Positions 46,326 to 60,109 of a stretch of DNA of 64,000 bases are shown here, in pieces (position 1 is the first letter of the stretch; each line of letters begins with the position of its first letter). Origin of the DNA: Mytilus trossulus (Eukaryota; Mollusca; Bivalvia; Mytilida; Mytilidae); contig NC_086381.1 of assembly GCF_036588685.1 (NCBI RefSeq), positions 46,623,431 through 46,687,430 on the forward strand, written 5' to 3'. The notes beneath the pieces were generated by a model. That model searched no databases. It was not told the DNA's origin and saw nothing but the letters and a program-made list of their open reading frames with translations. The translations under genes and the position numbers were made by a program.

Positions 46326-49074
46326 CTGAAATGAAAAACAAAAAATCTTCAGTGCATTCCTATGAGAAAAAAAGATTCCTTTGAAATAAAAAATCGTTAT
46401 CATAATGCAACAGAGTGATTTTTTTAATATTTTGTATAATGTAAATCTATTTAAGGTAGCATTACACTCTAACAATGATTTTTTGAAGGTATTTTATATA
46501 ACATAATTTTGAAGTAAGTACAGTATTATTCTGCACAGTTTGTAAACATTCATAATCTAAATATATAGCCATTTGAGATGGGCAAATATGTCAATTATCT
46601 GTTGATACCAGGGTCCAACTTAAGTCCCTGGCTACGAAAAAGATATTGTGGTCTTATCTCATTGTATTGCAAACAAGAAAGTGTCCCAAGTACACGGATG
46701 CCCCACTCGCTGTATAAGTTTCTATGTTCAGTAGAACGTTAAAAAGGGGAAATCTAGTTTGGCATTAAAAATAGAAAGATCATATCATAGAGAACATGTT
46801 TATTGAGTTTCAAGTTGATTGGAATTCAACTTTATCAAAAACTACCGTGACTAAAACTTATACCTGAAGCGGCCGGACGAACGAACGAGTGGACGCACCG
46901 ACAAGAAACATAATACCCTCTACTATCGTAGGTGGGCCTAAAAAAATAATTGATATAACATGGAGCAAACAGAGAAAAAGAAAAAAAGAAACTAATGGGA
47001 ATAAAATCTACCAAAACAAAAGACAAGATTGAGTTCACACGCTGAAATATCTCGCTTTTTGTACAAAGCATAGATATTTTGTTGATGGTCCTAAAATATA
47101 AAGTTTACTACACCTATCACATAAACTTAACATGATAAAAAAAAAATAAGGTCACTCATTGTTTTAACTCAAAACAAGAGCGAAATAAACATTACCAAAC
47201 AATCTCCCCCCCCATGTAGTCACTAAAGCATGAAAATGAGGTCAAGGATAATGAACATGTGACCTACAGAAATTTCGTAACATAAGTCATATATTTACAA
47301 AGTTGGAAGCATCGAGGTTTTTCACCTTCTGAAATGTAAAACTTTAATGAAGTGAACTACATGTAACGCTGAAAGCGCCGTAAACGCCACCGTAGCTGCC
47401 GCCGGGTCACCATCCCTATGTGGAGCTTTTTGCGACAACAGTCGCAGGCTCGACAAATACGATGGATAAGAGTGTGAAAGTATATTTCAAAGCCTCTTAC
47501 TGCATGTACAAATTCTTCTCTTTTTGACCAATTTTAAGGTTATTAATATGTGAAATTGTTCAAGTGTATCTTATTAAAAAATCATGTGGGAAGTCTTTTT
47601 TCAGGAAGGGAATGTTCTAGTTCTTTTTATTAATATGCACAATTTCAGTGTTTTAGCTAATTTCAATCATAGTGTATTTCTTTTTATAATACAAATGAAA
47701 ATTGTTCTTTATAGTAAAAATGTTAAATATTGATTTATATATTGAATTCCAAGTAAGTGTTGGGAAGTGCACACTTAATACAAAAATTATAGCATAAGAG
47801 CACCAAAGACGCAAAGTGTGTGGTTCTATTGAAAAAGTAATAGTGTCAAAACACTCCTGGGGTGTTCCAAGTGAAATTTTGATATTTATGTTTCAATTCA
47901 AGGGGTTCTAAGGAGGATATTCAGTTTTTTTGGTGATTTTTCAAATCAACTTTTTATGAGAATTGTTAGCAAAAAATGAAAATAAAAACCTTTGGTTTGA
48001 CTTTAATATTTGTGATAAAGGGAATATTTACTACAAAACTGTAGTGTTTTTGGATAATTTGTATCTAAATGAATTCATAGGTTTCCAAAGCATAAAAGCG
48101 AAGCAGCTATGACACCGAACAGTTGAATCAATATCTTATTACTGGAGGTCTATATAAAAAATCTGAGACTCAGTTTTGTAGTTTGTTTTTGGTTGATTAA
48201 AGGAATGGACACAAATGTTTATTTGACCTGTTTCCATAGTTACACCAGAAAAATATTATATTTTACCATTATAACTATTGGAAATCAAATCTATGGAAGA
48301 TTATCTTTCTATAAATATACACAAATACTAAGCTTTATTTGTTAGAAGGAAGAGAAAGATGATGTTTAAAAACTATGAGTGTCAATTTTAAGTTTGTTTC
48401 CTAACTGTGTATTACTACCTAAATAGTTTGATAATAGTTACAAATACGGAAAGAACTCTTGCGCAGTGTCTACGAGTGACGAAAGGTATAAAAGTTGCAA
48501 CAATTTATGTCAAGAAGTCACAGAAGTCACATCTCATGTGCTATGTAGTCATTCGGGATGTCTATTTACTTAGCAAACATCGTTATGAGTCGTAAATTGC
48601 CATAACTAATTCGTAATTATTCATAACGAAACGTAAATATATTGTAGCTAAAATATTAAGCCTTATATGAACAGTAACATTTCCGTGCTATTCACTTCAA
48701 AATTCGTTTAAACCCCGTTAAATGAACGTAAGTTACTAGTTGATAACTTAGACAACTATTGTATTAAGACATCGGACAATATTTCAGTAAAATTGCAAAA
48801 TGTCATAATAAACCATTGTCCTTTTCAGTTTTAGCCATTGCGTTGTCAGTTAATTTTAGATTTATGAGTTTGACTGTCCCTTTGATATCTTTCTTTCTTT
48901 ATCGAAACGTGAAAATCTCGTTATTTTTAAAAATCATAACAACTCTTAAAATACTATGTGGTTTAATCGGAAGGATTCGTGAATTGGTGTGATTCGTAAG
49001 TTAAATCGGTGTTTATAAAAGACCTATTGAAGAAGGGACATTATAAAAAAAACTCAAAGATTGTTTCAACAAAC
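46326..49074 (-). other. Inferred intron joining the B-box exon to the PTB exon (copy 2)
   Basis: Same donor (G|GTTTGT) and acceptor (TTTCAG) as copy 1, with the same phase-1 junction. It is about 0.9 kb longer because of the extra stretch at 47.90-49.04 kb. Confidence 0.55.
47900..49040. other. Extra ~1.1-kb stretch in C2 relative to C1
   Basis: C1 passes directly from 'GAAATTTTGATATCTTTG' to the B-box exon end. C2 contains about 1.1 kb between. It includes a fragment of the 'ATGTTGTGTCATGTGTAC' family tail (48815-48895). I find no clear terminal repeats, so deletion from C1 is as likely as insertion into C2. No gene is seen. Confidence 0.6.
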
Positions 49075-50035
49075 CTTCCTCAGTGTTTATCGTTTCATAA
49101 TGATGATCAGGGTAGCCCTCAGTGACAATATCAACCTTTGCCTGTGTCTGTTTGTTGTTCTGTCTCACTAATGCATCATCACTTTGGCTGGTCTGAACAT
49201 CAATTTTCCAAAATTTACTTATATTGTCGAGACTTTTAATCATATCATTAGTTTGGAAAGAGATGATGACATCTGAAAGTTCATTGTTATTTTGTATGGA
49301 CTTTTTGAGGCTTTCTGATTCCATCAGTGCATGTTCAATTTGCTTGCTGATAAGATACGTTTGAAGGTCGGATGCATGCTGCTTTATTTTTGAAAGACTT
49401 TTTTGAAGATCATCTATCTCCTTTTGTTTCCGCTCTACAGATGCCAACATTTTTGCTGATTTTCTTTCTTTCATTATTTTCGATTATATGGAGTTCTTTC
49501 AATAAATGTTCTTTCAAGACGATCGAAGTGGTTATTCACTACATGCCTAGCTTTCTGAATTTCTTTTTTAATCGCCTGTCTTTGTAGTTTTAAAGACGAT
49601 AGATTTCCTGCGCGATTCTTTTGAATTCTTTGTAAATCAGCAGTAACTTCCCGCATTGAATTTTCGATTTCTAACATCATGTTGAACGACTTTATCTTGC
49701 AGACGACATCTGTTATATCTGTGAGATCTTTGCAGTTCTTATGGTCTTCTATGAGACACTTTGAACAACAAGAACACTCGTGTTTATCACAGAAAGCTTG
49801 GTATCGGTCACCATGTGATTTGCAGGATTCTGCACTTTGAAGAACACTTACAGGTAACTTTTGAAATTCGTTTACAGGAATAATACCCTGACTTTTCGAT
49901 GCTTTATTCAGGATATGAAGTTCCTTACATTCCCCACAGAGTCCTGCATTACATTCAAAACACCATGCTGTTGATGGTACACACTTTTGTTTGGAATCGC
50001 ATATGCCACAAAGTGGAGAATTACATGCCATATTC
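49075..50035 (-). pseudogene. TRIM-like B-box and coiled-coil exon (copy 2), frameshifted
   Basis: Near-identical to 11989-12958. The ATG is at 50031 after TTTACAG. The domain order is a B-box-like site, B-box2 (CKSHGDRY, FCDKHE, CCSKC, EDHKNC) and a coiled coil. The frame breaks at the same place (about 49510-49475), with the same first-ORF end RTPYNRK-stop and the same restart KMLASVERK. It differs from copy 1 by scattered substitutions (for example QSAESC for QHEETC, and SFNMM for SSNMM). The C-terminal part lacks the HSK triplet of copy 1. Because both copies share the lesion, it arose before the duplication. A 186-residue B-box protein from the first ORF remains possible. Confidence 0.75.
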
Positions 50036-52909
50036 CTGTAAAACATTCACTTCATTGAATCATCATGCATTGACTGTGAAATACATGTTTAACTTCACGG
50101 TTTTTCATCAAAATTATTAAAGATTTAACTTTGCACTTTGGGTTTGGAATGTTTAAGTTGACTCGTGAAAATCTTACCATTTCTTTTATAATGTTATGCT
50201 GCATTTTCATAGGAGTAAATAATAAGGTTATTATCAAAACAATTGCTCTACTGGCTGTAACATTTACATGAGTCGAGACAACACTTATACGAGTGAAGAT
50301 GACACTGATATAGTTATATAAAAAAATATGCAAATGTTTTTAGTTCTAATATCAATGCGATACTTTTAAAATATCATAGCGTGTTTTTTTCATTAATATT
50401 AGTTATTATTAGTGTTAATATTTGAATGCTGTACCAATATTTGACAATTTTATTTATTATGTCTGTTTTGATCACGTATCGTTGTAAATATGACAGAATT
50501 TGACGTGACTGTCATACACGTGAGAGGTTTAGCGCTATCAAACCAGGTTCAATACACAGTACTGATGGGGTTTAATAAACAATGTCGTAATCAAATATCT
50601 AAGTATCAAAACTAATGTCAAATATATAACATTTTATAGCAACTTTTAGAATGAACGCACCGAAATAATATATATCTGATATGCTCGCAACGCACGCATG
50701 GAACACTTTCCTTATTGATAACAATGAAACTAACTTGTGACAAAGATGAATCATACTGTCGACGTTCAGATTGATTCCACAAAATCTGACCTGTACTTTT
50801 TAATATCCTTTTTTATACAAATTAGGCAGTTGGATTTTCTGTTAGAATGGTAGAACACAAGTATTTTTTTTTGAATTCTATAAAGCGTGGTGTTGGCTGT
50901 GAGCCAAGGCTCTTTGTTTAAGGCCCTACTTTGATCTGTATAGTTTAGTTGAAACAAATTACAACTATGATGGAAAGTTGTCTCATTCGAACTCATGCAC
51001 CATCTTCTTATATCTCTAAATCTTTAAAATTTCCCCTTATAAATAACTGCTTTCCAGTCTTCCAAGAACTTCATTTGGGTGCTGATTCTTTTGTCCAGTG
51101 CAATATGAACTAGCACACTTTTAAAGCTTTAACGGTAAAGACGGTTATAATGGTACAAGAACGATTTCATCTATAAAAATACCAAATAAACAGCACAGAA
51201 CGATTTAAATTTATAAATATGGAAAATATATATACACATTTCTAACGTCAACAGACATTTACATCTTATTTATTTGTTTTCTAATCATTTTTTAAGTATT
51301 CATTGAAGAAATGAATATATTACCAGCGAGCTGTAATGGATTGGATTGTTTGAATGATTTTTTTTTTCTTTAAAGTAATGATATTTTTTTGTCTATTTCG
51401 ATATTACCCATGTAGATAGGCTATACCAGTGTGACCCTAAGGGCGAATCCATCTCTTTTCAAAAGGGGGTTCCAAACCTAGGATAAAGAGGGGGGGTTCA
51501 ACCATATGTCCCCATTCAAATGCATGGATCGGCCAAAAAAGGGGGTTTCCAACACCGGACCCACCTGGATCCTCCATTGGACCTATATTAGAATCTAATA
51601 GGTCGGTAGACTATTTACAACCGCATTTAAATTCCGCCATTGCATCATCACTTCAGATAAAATTGAGAATGGAAATGGAAATGTAGATAGCATTAGTCGG
51701 TTTAACCATGTGATTGAAAACAATAGACTGAACAGATTGGTAACACTTTCAACTATCAATCATTTTCGAAATGATGAGTTCATCTAACATGTCTAAGCGT
51801 TTATTTTGTAACAGATATGAAATTTTAGTGATATTGATCCTCAAACATGAAGCCGGTCATGAACTAAGTTTGTGAATTTATGTTTGCGGTTTTCTTGACA
51901 TGCATTGTGACGTGTCATCGTATTCATTTTATACTTGAAAACTATGGCAGTTATATTAGAAAAATATCGCATTCATAAATTTTTGATATTAAAAAAACAT
52001 CGCTATGATATTAGATAAACAACGCATTGATATGATAAAATATAGCAGTATCTTTGACTAATGGGTGATTTCGGCTTAACAAACAATTGAATTCATCTCA
52101 ATTGCATTCCAATGAATTTGCTACATGATATTTATTGAATGTGTACATTTACAAATGATAAATCATGCATTTATGTTTCATTTATTCAACAATTTAATTT
52201 TCTCGTTTAAATACACCTTGCTTGTTATTACATACACTTATTCATGGAAATTAAACAGCAGACGTTTGTCGTGTTAAATGTCACCCTATTTTGAAAAAAG
52301 AGTCATTAATTTTAACTGAGAAATCTGTCTTTCTTTGTATAAATGCTAACAATCGTCTGAAATTACCCACAATGCAACTCGTTGATATAAGACAATATCG
52401 CTTGTTGATACAAGAAAAGTTTTTATCAATTCGCTTCTTCCATAGACTGGGTTTGTAGTTCAATGCAATTATATTTTGTTTATAAAATCAATAAAAAATA
52501 GTTTAACGTCATAGTGACAGATCTGAATGTAAAGAATTATTTTGACGATGTATTTCGAAAAACTTAGAGCCAAAAAAACACATTCTTTATACGACTAGCT
52601 GTCTAAGGATTAAAATATGAGATGTAAGGTTAGATGTCAGTGAGACCAATACGAACGACAGCATCGCCGTCACAATACGGACTTTATCAATCGACAGGTT
52701 TATGATTTTAAGGCATCGATATATGCATAAGACAATACTTATTTATTGGTTTTATATGTTTGAAAAAAAATTAATAACTAACCAAGTGACAATTCCAAAT
52801 TATTCAAATAAAGACAATAGCATGGTCAACTGATAAATAGAATGTTTACATTTTTTTTAATGTTATGTACACTGGTTTCATTTTAAATTTGTTCACATCC
52901 ATACACCTT

Positions 52910-55269
52910 CACAGTGTAGATACTATTCTGTACGCTAACCGGAAGTCGCGATTTTCGAAGCCAGAACTTTTTGGATCACATTTTAAATTTGTTGGATATA
53001 CTATATTAAACGGTAAGATGTTCATCTGTACATTCCTTAATGATTAATTCAGCTGACATCGATATTCACAAATGGTTTAATATTAGATTTAGCACATTCA
53101 TATTATTCGTATCTTTGCCTTAATCGAGAGATTTTCAGGTGCATCACTAAGGAAAATCAGTCGGCGAACCCAAAAACAATCTTTTTGCACCTTAACTGTA
53201 CAAATTGACGTAAAAACCAGACTTAATTAACTAAATAAAGAATATTTTAAGTGGTGGTAAAAGTTTCAGCCAGATCTTTGAAGCCAGAAATAAGAAAATT
53301 ATACTTGTTTGAATTTCTTACTGTACGATCAGTCTCGCTTGTATATTTTGAAACTGTATGGTCAGTCTTTATTTCACTGTATTCTAGTGGTGATTTCAAA
53401 GTTATTTACGATACATTAGAAGATGGCATTTTTCTAAATAACACAAATAGATTTTAATAAATTCACATCCAGAAAACTTATCAAACATGTTTTAGCTTGA
53501 TAGGGTGTACTCGACTTATTACATTAAGTATAAGGATGTTTGAATGTTGCTGGAAATGAGAGGAATGTTGTTTGTTTATATAAGTTTTGAATTATAACTA
53601 TTAATTTTTTTTTCTCGGATTCCGTATCATAAATGATAGTATAAAAAGAAGATGCGGTATGATTGCCAATGAGACAACCGTCCACAAAAGGCCAAAATGA
53701 CACAGACATTAACAAATATAGGTCACCGTACGGCCTTCAACAATGAGCAAAGCCAATACCACAAAGTCAGCTATAAAAGGCCCCGAAATGACAATGTAAA
53801 ACAATAAAACGAGAAAATTAACGGCCTTATTTATATATAAAAAAAAAGGAATGTATTTCGAATTTTATTTAAAAATCTGTTATGAGGTTTCTTTAAATAA
53901 GATACGGACTTGAACATTGCATTATATGGGGGCACCCATCAGGTATTTCCAACCGTGACCTCAAAAACCAATTGTTAAACTTTTCTAAAATTGCTCCATT
54001 TTTAATCAATTAATGTATTATGGACCTTCTATTTCGAATTTTTGGTAAAAATATTTTTGATGTTCCTATATCTAAAATACGGACTTTGTCATAACCTTAT
54101 AATGGGCGTACCTATTTTATATCCACAACTTCCTTCAGCCACTTGTCATAACTTAATGAATCTTTTTCAGATTCCTAATCATTTAACTCAATTGTGCACC
54201 TCTTATTTTGATTTTTCGAAAATTCAGCAGTTTTCTATTTCCATGATAAGGAGTTTTCCACTACCTTATTGGTTGGTACCCATTTACTATACGCAACTTT
54301 CAAAAACTTACCATATATTAATAAAACTTCCTCATATTCGTTATTAATTTTTTTCCAAAACATGGACTATAGAAGTTAATTCTTTCCTCAATACCTAAAG
54401 TTTGTAAACAAAGCTTTCTCTATCTATTTTTTTGTCATTTTAAAAGAGACAAGCTTGGTGTATGTTATCAACGGCAGAGGGTGTGAATATAGTCTTTAAA
54501 ATGTTATAGTTAAACAGATAACTGCAACGACAAACTAATACAAAGTCCACAAGCGAATCATGTATTGCTTTTTAGAAATCTTTTTGGGCATTTGATTTTA
54601 AATAAGACTGACGGTACAAAAATATCATTATTTTGCCGTCTACAAAAATCATCAGAAATATACTTGTATTTGAATTGTCTGGTGAAAGAAATTACACGTT
54701 ATAGTTCCATGGACACAATCATAATATCACATAGACACGTATATACCTTCAAGCTGCCGTTGTTTTTTTCTTCTAAATCACGACTGGTCGTACAGACAAA
54801 AATCTGAAATCGCTTCTAGAATACAGTCAGATTTAGACTGATCGTACAGTAATTTTTTTTGGGATCCTCGAGGAAAGCATATGTTTTATTTGAAATACGA
54901 ACATTCTACTTAAATACGGTAAAAATATTGAAACAGTATATATTTAACTGTAATCTGATGCAAATATTTGCAATAAAAGATTATTTAATTTGTACTACGA
55001 GAGCAAAATTGTCCATCGATTTCACATTTTTCTATGAAGTTGGTGTGATGCACACGTATATTTTATATTCTACTGCATGTTTTTGTTACAGTTACTCATA
55101 TTTATGATGATATACATACATTTAAGATGTGCAAAGCACTTTATAGATATAGGAGTAAACAAATGATGAGAAAATGCACCAAAACAAAACCGTTCTGTTA
55201 GTTAGTTTGAAATCCTCGCTTCGAAAATCGCGACTTCCGGATAGCGTACAGAATAGTATCTACACTGTG
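52910..55269. mobile_element. 2.36-kb element with 51-bp terminal inverted repeats, absent from U2
   Basis: The left end 'CACAGTGTAGATACTATTCT' continuing to GCGATTTTCGAAG (52910-52960) matches the reverse complement of 55219-55269 at 50 of 51 bases. The allelic position in U2 (15781-15800, 'CATACACCTTGTTTAGTTAC') is empty. Flanks are ...ACACCTT and ACCACGTTTAG; no perfect target duplication is seen. The interior has a 'GTACGGCCTTCAACA' repeat (53645-53840), imperfect ~175-bp repeats around 53900-54300, and a 17-bp subterminal inverted repeat. No transposase-like ORF is visible, so it is non-autonomous. Its superfamily is not identified. Confidence 0.85.
53895..54350 (+). repeat. Imperfect ~170-180-bp tandem repeats inside the 2.36-kb element
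   Basis: Three diverged units start near 53900, 54080 and 54247. They share a 'ATACGGACTT...' start, an 'ACCTTATAATGGGCGTACC'-like core and an 'ACAACTTYC' tail. The 101-codon ORF at 54042 runs through these repeats and is not considered a gene. Confidence 0.5.
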
Positions 55270-56162
55270 ACCACGTTTAGTTACCTGTACATAAGATTTG
55301 TTCAAACTTGTAAACTATGTGTCATTAAAATGTTCAATACGTAGAACCGATGCAAATTTTTCGGACAACTTTTCTAGCAGTTAGAGAACAACCGTTTGAC
55401 TTCAAAAGGGGGACTTTTTGACTTTCTAAAAATTCTGGTCCCCAATTTGATAAGAAGAAAAAAATCGGGTCATACAGATGATTAAAAAACAATTGGAATC
55501 CAGAGCTTCCCCATACATTATAGTTAAATATTGTAAAAAAATAAAATTTGATTGCTAGCAACGAAAAAAATTAATAAAAGCGTTCGCCTGAAAGATAATC
55601 TGACCGTCAACCCCAACCCCTTTTTAAAGTTAAATGGTTGCTCCTTTATGAAAGCCATTTCGATGATTTGTAGTAATAAAAGAAATATTCAAGATTTTTT
55701 GACTCCACATTAAAACAGTAGGCTGCATCAGCATGCTTACAGACGAAGAAAAAGAATTGAGATGTTAAGGAGCACTACATTTTTTATCTTTTCTGTTTTT
55801 TTTTCTTTTTCTTTTGTTGGTATTTTTTTTCCAAGGAGTATTTTGCAAAAGTAGGGGGTAATGTTATTTTTATATATCCAACTGTATGTTAACGGATCTG
55901 AGATACTAGACAAACAAAATAATTTACATCTCACTGTTTTTAGTAATGCATTTATGTGTGAATCATTGTTTGAGTAAAGACCAGTGGCAGATATTTCTGT
56001 GTACAAGAAGACCTTTTCAAATAAAAAAATTGTTCGAAAATGATGATGCTATGAGTTTTGATAAGGGGGTTATAAAGAAGCGTTAAGTGGTATTTATAAC
56101 AAATGAGTATATCAATATCATACACATATGTCTGTAAAGAACTTTATTAATAATTGTTATAA

Positions 56163-56345
56163 ATAGATAGAGGAAGATGTTGTGTGAGTGCCAATGAGAC
56201 AACTCTCCATCCAAGTAAAAATTTAAAAAGTAAACCATTATAGGTTTAAGTACGGCCTTCAACACGGAGCCTTGGCTCACACCGAACAACAAGCTATAAA
56301 GGGCCCCAAAATTACTAGTGTAAAACAATTCATACGGGAACACCA
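56163..56345 (+). repeat. Dispersed repeat, 'GTACGGCCTTCAACA' family, in U4
   Basis: Counterpart of 16685-16860. It retains 'TGTAAAACAATTCATACGGG', where the U2 copy has lost some bases. Confidence 0.7.
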
Positions 56346-59185
56346 ACGGTCTAATCTATATAATATCAATTTAACAAAAATATTTTCTTCTCTTAATATA
56401 TATGACAAAATTGCTGTTCAAAATGCCTAGTCTTGTGTTACACTTAACCTACACAAGGCCTACATTGACTGTCGACTGCATGTAGACAAACCATGATTTA
56501 AACTACACGTAAACATTGAGTTTTATCTTTGTTTAGTTTACGCGTGAGTTACGCTAACACAACACCGAGTTAAGGTCAATGTTAACACGGCTTTAGATAT
56601 AAGTCCAAACCATATTGAAGATCTTTTTTCACACTGATTTTTTTCATGTGCTCTAAAATGAAGGGCAAAATCTGTTGCATAACTGATCTACTTTTGAAAA
56701 TCAAATTTCTGTCACTAAATGGAAATTCTAGATCTTAATTTGAATGATGAATATTAACATGGTATACACTTCAATTGAATTATTATACACGTTTACTCCT
56801 TCATACATACTAATAAAATTAATTTGTACATGTAAGCAGTAAAAAAGAACACTTTTTAAGTCAGCAGTGTTTATTAAAAGTTTTAAAAAGGTCTTCAAAT
56901 CAGGACGTCTTTTTTTATAAGCAATGAAACGCAATTGGGAAATGAAGAGTTTTAGAACCATTTAAGTAACAAAATTAAGTGTTTAAGTTGTTTGTTGAAT
57001 CGGGTATCTTCAGAAGAAGGTATAATGAATTTGCCGTATCGTTTTGAAATGCTTATTTCAAATTTTCATGCACTGTTTCGTTAGGAAATTTTAACTCCAT
57101 GAACTCTGGAGGCACTACTATATATCTACTACATATAGCAATGAGATTGAAATTGTGGTAAATATCTGAGATTTTAGAGTCAAAGTATTTACATTTTTAC
57201 ACAGGAGTTGGGCTATAAAGATTTATTTTTTAAATTATGTGAACATAGCTCAGTATTAAATGGTCCAATTTCAGTTATATAAAAAGGTATGAATAACTTG
57301 AACAACAGAAAAAACACACACTGATATATTTTTTCATAGTGTTTTGTTGTTTGTGTTTTATTCATTGTTCAGTGTTAATGAAATAAATAGGTCTTATTTC
57401 CAATGTTTTCCTTGAAAAAATAATTGAATACTCTTTTTTAAACTAACACGCTTTTTCAATGTTTCCTGTTGATTCCATTGTTGGGCGTCTCTTTTTTATA
57501 TGTAAAAATAAAAAAGAATATTTCCTCGTGATCTAATTATAACCTCAATCCATACAAACGTCTGACTCATTATTTATGTCGCAGAATTCTCATGTGAATT
57601 GTCAATTAACATGCCTCATTCTTTTTATAATCGAATGGACACAATGTGCTGAAATAAAACTTTTTAGCTTTCAATGTAAGAACCCAATATACTGGTCAGT
57701 ATAAGGCTAATTAAAAAAATGTCGAATGTTTTCATTAAGTTATCAAACGTTTGAGAGATGATAAAAGGCCGTATAGACCTGCTTGTATTCCAGATGGTAT
57801 GAATGTATAGTATTAAACTTAATGCAGATTCACTGTATACCTCCATCATGGTAAACTATCAGTCTATTTAGTTTTGCCTTAATCGCAAATTCAAATAAAT
57901 TGATTGATTGGTGATTGCAAATTTTAAGACTGATTATGAATATATGTAAGACTGTTGATTTGTATAAGTGATTTATAACATTATTCAAATTGTTTAAACA
58001 AATGACAAGCACTTGTGTTGGGAAGAATCAATTTGTCAACTTGGCCATAAGACACCTATAATTCTGTACTGGAATGGTAGTTAAAAGGTTTATCTTTTAT
58101 GCTATAAACACAAAACAAAGAAAAAATAAAACAAGTTTGGTTATTTATTTTCAAAAAGCATATTAATTGTCTTTTCATATCTTATTTCAAAATCTATCTC
58201 TTGAATCCTTTAAGTCACAAACATTTGCATTTTCATGTGGGCAATTTGCACGATTAAGACCATGAAAAAAAGCACGGTAACCCATACTTTTTATTATATT
58301 TTTGAAGAAATTCGTTAATTTGCAAAGTGTTAATTAAATTATATTCCAAAGAAATATATACCTACAATCCCACTTCTGCTGTAGACATACTCTCTCGCTG
58401 CTTTACATGATGAGTTTAAACGGATCGCTCTGTTGCGTTAAAGTTATTTAATAGTTGCGGCACATTTCAATATACTTTGTTACTGTGCTATATCAAGTAT
58501 TGCTTAAAAATGATAAAACATAATTTTTAACTGCATAAAAGATAACAAGCATGAAGTTAGAGAATTTCCAGGACTTAACTTGTAGATACTAAGGATTGTC
58601 TTATCCCAGGCATAGAATAAATTAGCCGTTTTTGGCACCATTTTTTGGAATTATGAGTCCTCAATGCTCTTCAACTTTTTACTTGGTTTGACTTTTTAAA
58701 TATTTTGATCCGAGCGTCACTGATATGTCTTATGTAGAAGAAACGCACGTCTGACGTATTAAATTATAAGCCTGGTACCTTTGATAATTATTGTAATATG
58801 TATATTTAAAAAATACATTTCAAAAAGGTATTCAAAAGCTCTTTTTGAGCTTTTGGTTATGCCATTTTTAAGGACTTTCCGAATTGAGATTTGTTATTTT
58901 AATTTTTGGTCGTTTTCGAGACCACAATTGCAACCTGCATTAGGTTAATATGTGAACTTCTAGTTATCAAAATAATTTAAAGCTGCTTTTGTACTTTAGT
59001 CAAAATTGAAGTATCAAATCTAGCAAAAAATAAAATAACAAAAGGGAAATTCAAAACGGAAGGTCCTTTACAAAATCAAAAGCTCAAAAACATTTAACAA
59101 TTGGTCATATTTCTGACTTGGCACAGGCATTTCCCAGTGTAAAAACTTACCACTTATTTTATTTCTTAGCAGTAATAAAACTTAC

Positions 59186-59231
59186 AAAACAGCAAGAGGA
59201 GCCAAGACGAAAATAAGCTTAAACTTTTAAT
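59186..59231 (-). pseudogene. Signal-peptide-like exon, copy 4 (start lost)
   Basis: The start position reads ATT as in U2, the Leu-rich run is kept (SWLLLLF), and a GTAAGT donor follows. The length matches U2. Confidence 0.25.
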
Positions 59232-60109
59232 CACTACTTTCAATGTCCTTGTTATGAAATAAACGCAATGATGAACATCCGTTTAAATCTTCATATATTC
59301 ATGAGGTACCAACATATTTTAATTTAGAATAGATTAGTTTCCGATGAATAATATCCTAACGGAAAGAATAAGACAAACACTATATTCAAACTATATTTCC
59401 TTGAGTATGGTACATCTAATGCGATTCATTTAACCTTCATTAAACTTTCATAGTTGGTTTGCATCTGAAAAATATACAACTAAACAAGCAGATCCAAATC
59501 CTCATCAACGGAACAAGCGTTTAAACCCAAAATATTTTCATGAAGCTGCTTTTCATTACCGACTGTACAGTATTGGATTTTCACATTGTTACAGACATTA
59601 TTGTAATCTGTAATTGGTCAAACTAATTCATCTGGAAGTTGTCGTGAAGTTTCTAACTGGCAATCATAACATATCGCCTTATTTTCAATAAAAACAAACA
59701 AAAAAGCATACGAAAACAATACCAGTCCATACAACTATTTATAAAATACTGGTATACATGTTATACTTCATATGATTATAAAGAAACCAACACAAACGCA
59801 AAAATACAATATTGTTTCTTACAGCAAATAACAAACATGTCGTAATTCTACGTTTCTATACATTATAAAAAAAACATTCTCTCTCTTTGAATCTTAAATA
59901 TTTCAAAAATATTTTCGTCGCGAATAGTCGATGTCGTCCAGGGAACTCCTATTTTCAGTGGAAACCTGTATCCGACGACAATGCACAAACCTATCTAAAG
60001 GAAAAAGGTAGTCGAACCTCACCTACTATTACATGTATAACGAGAGCGTTTTAATAAAATAAAAATTCTTGAAATGAATAAACAATACATCAATAGTATA
60101 TAAATACAT

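Larger units (their letters stand above)
45250..52480. repeat. Duplicated block C2 (B-box/PTB gene block)
   Basis: Colinear duplicate of C1 with high identity around the exons. It differs by lacking the 292-bp MITE, by a roughly 1.1-kb extra stretch at about 47.90-49.04 kb, by a small A/C-rich insertion near 47.13-47.22 kb, and by a ~30-bp insertion at about 51.66-51.69 kb. It is followed directly by U4. Confidence 0.85.

Noticed and set aside
53655..53840. 'GTACGGCCTTCAACA' repeats considered as tRNA-derived SINEs or CRISPR-like repeats
   Set aside because: No box A/box B pair could be identified, and copies are dispersed, not arrayed with spacers. Kept as a dispersed repeat.
54042..54347. 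101-codon ORF inside the 2.36-kb TIR element, considered as a transposase fragment
   Set aside because: It runs through imperfect tandem repeats and shows no DDE/D or zinc motif.
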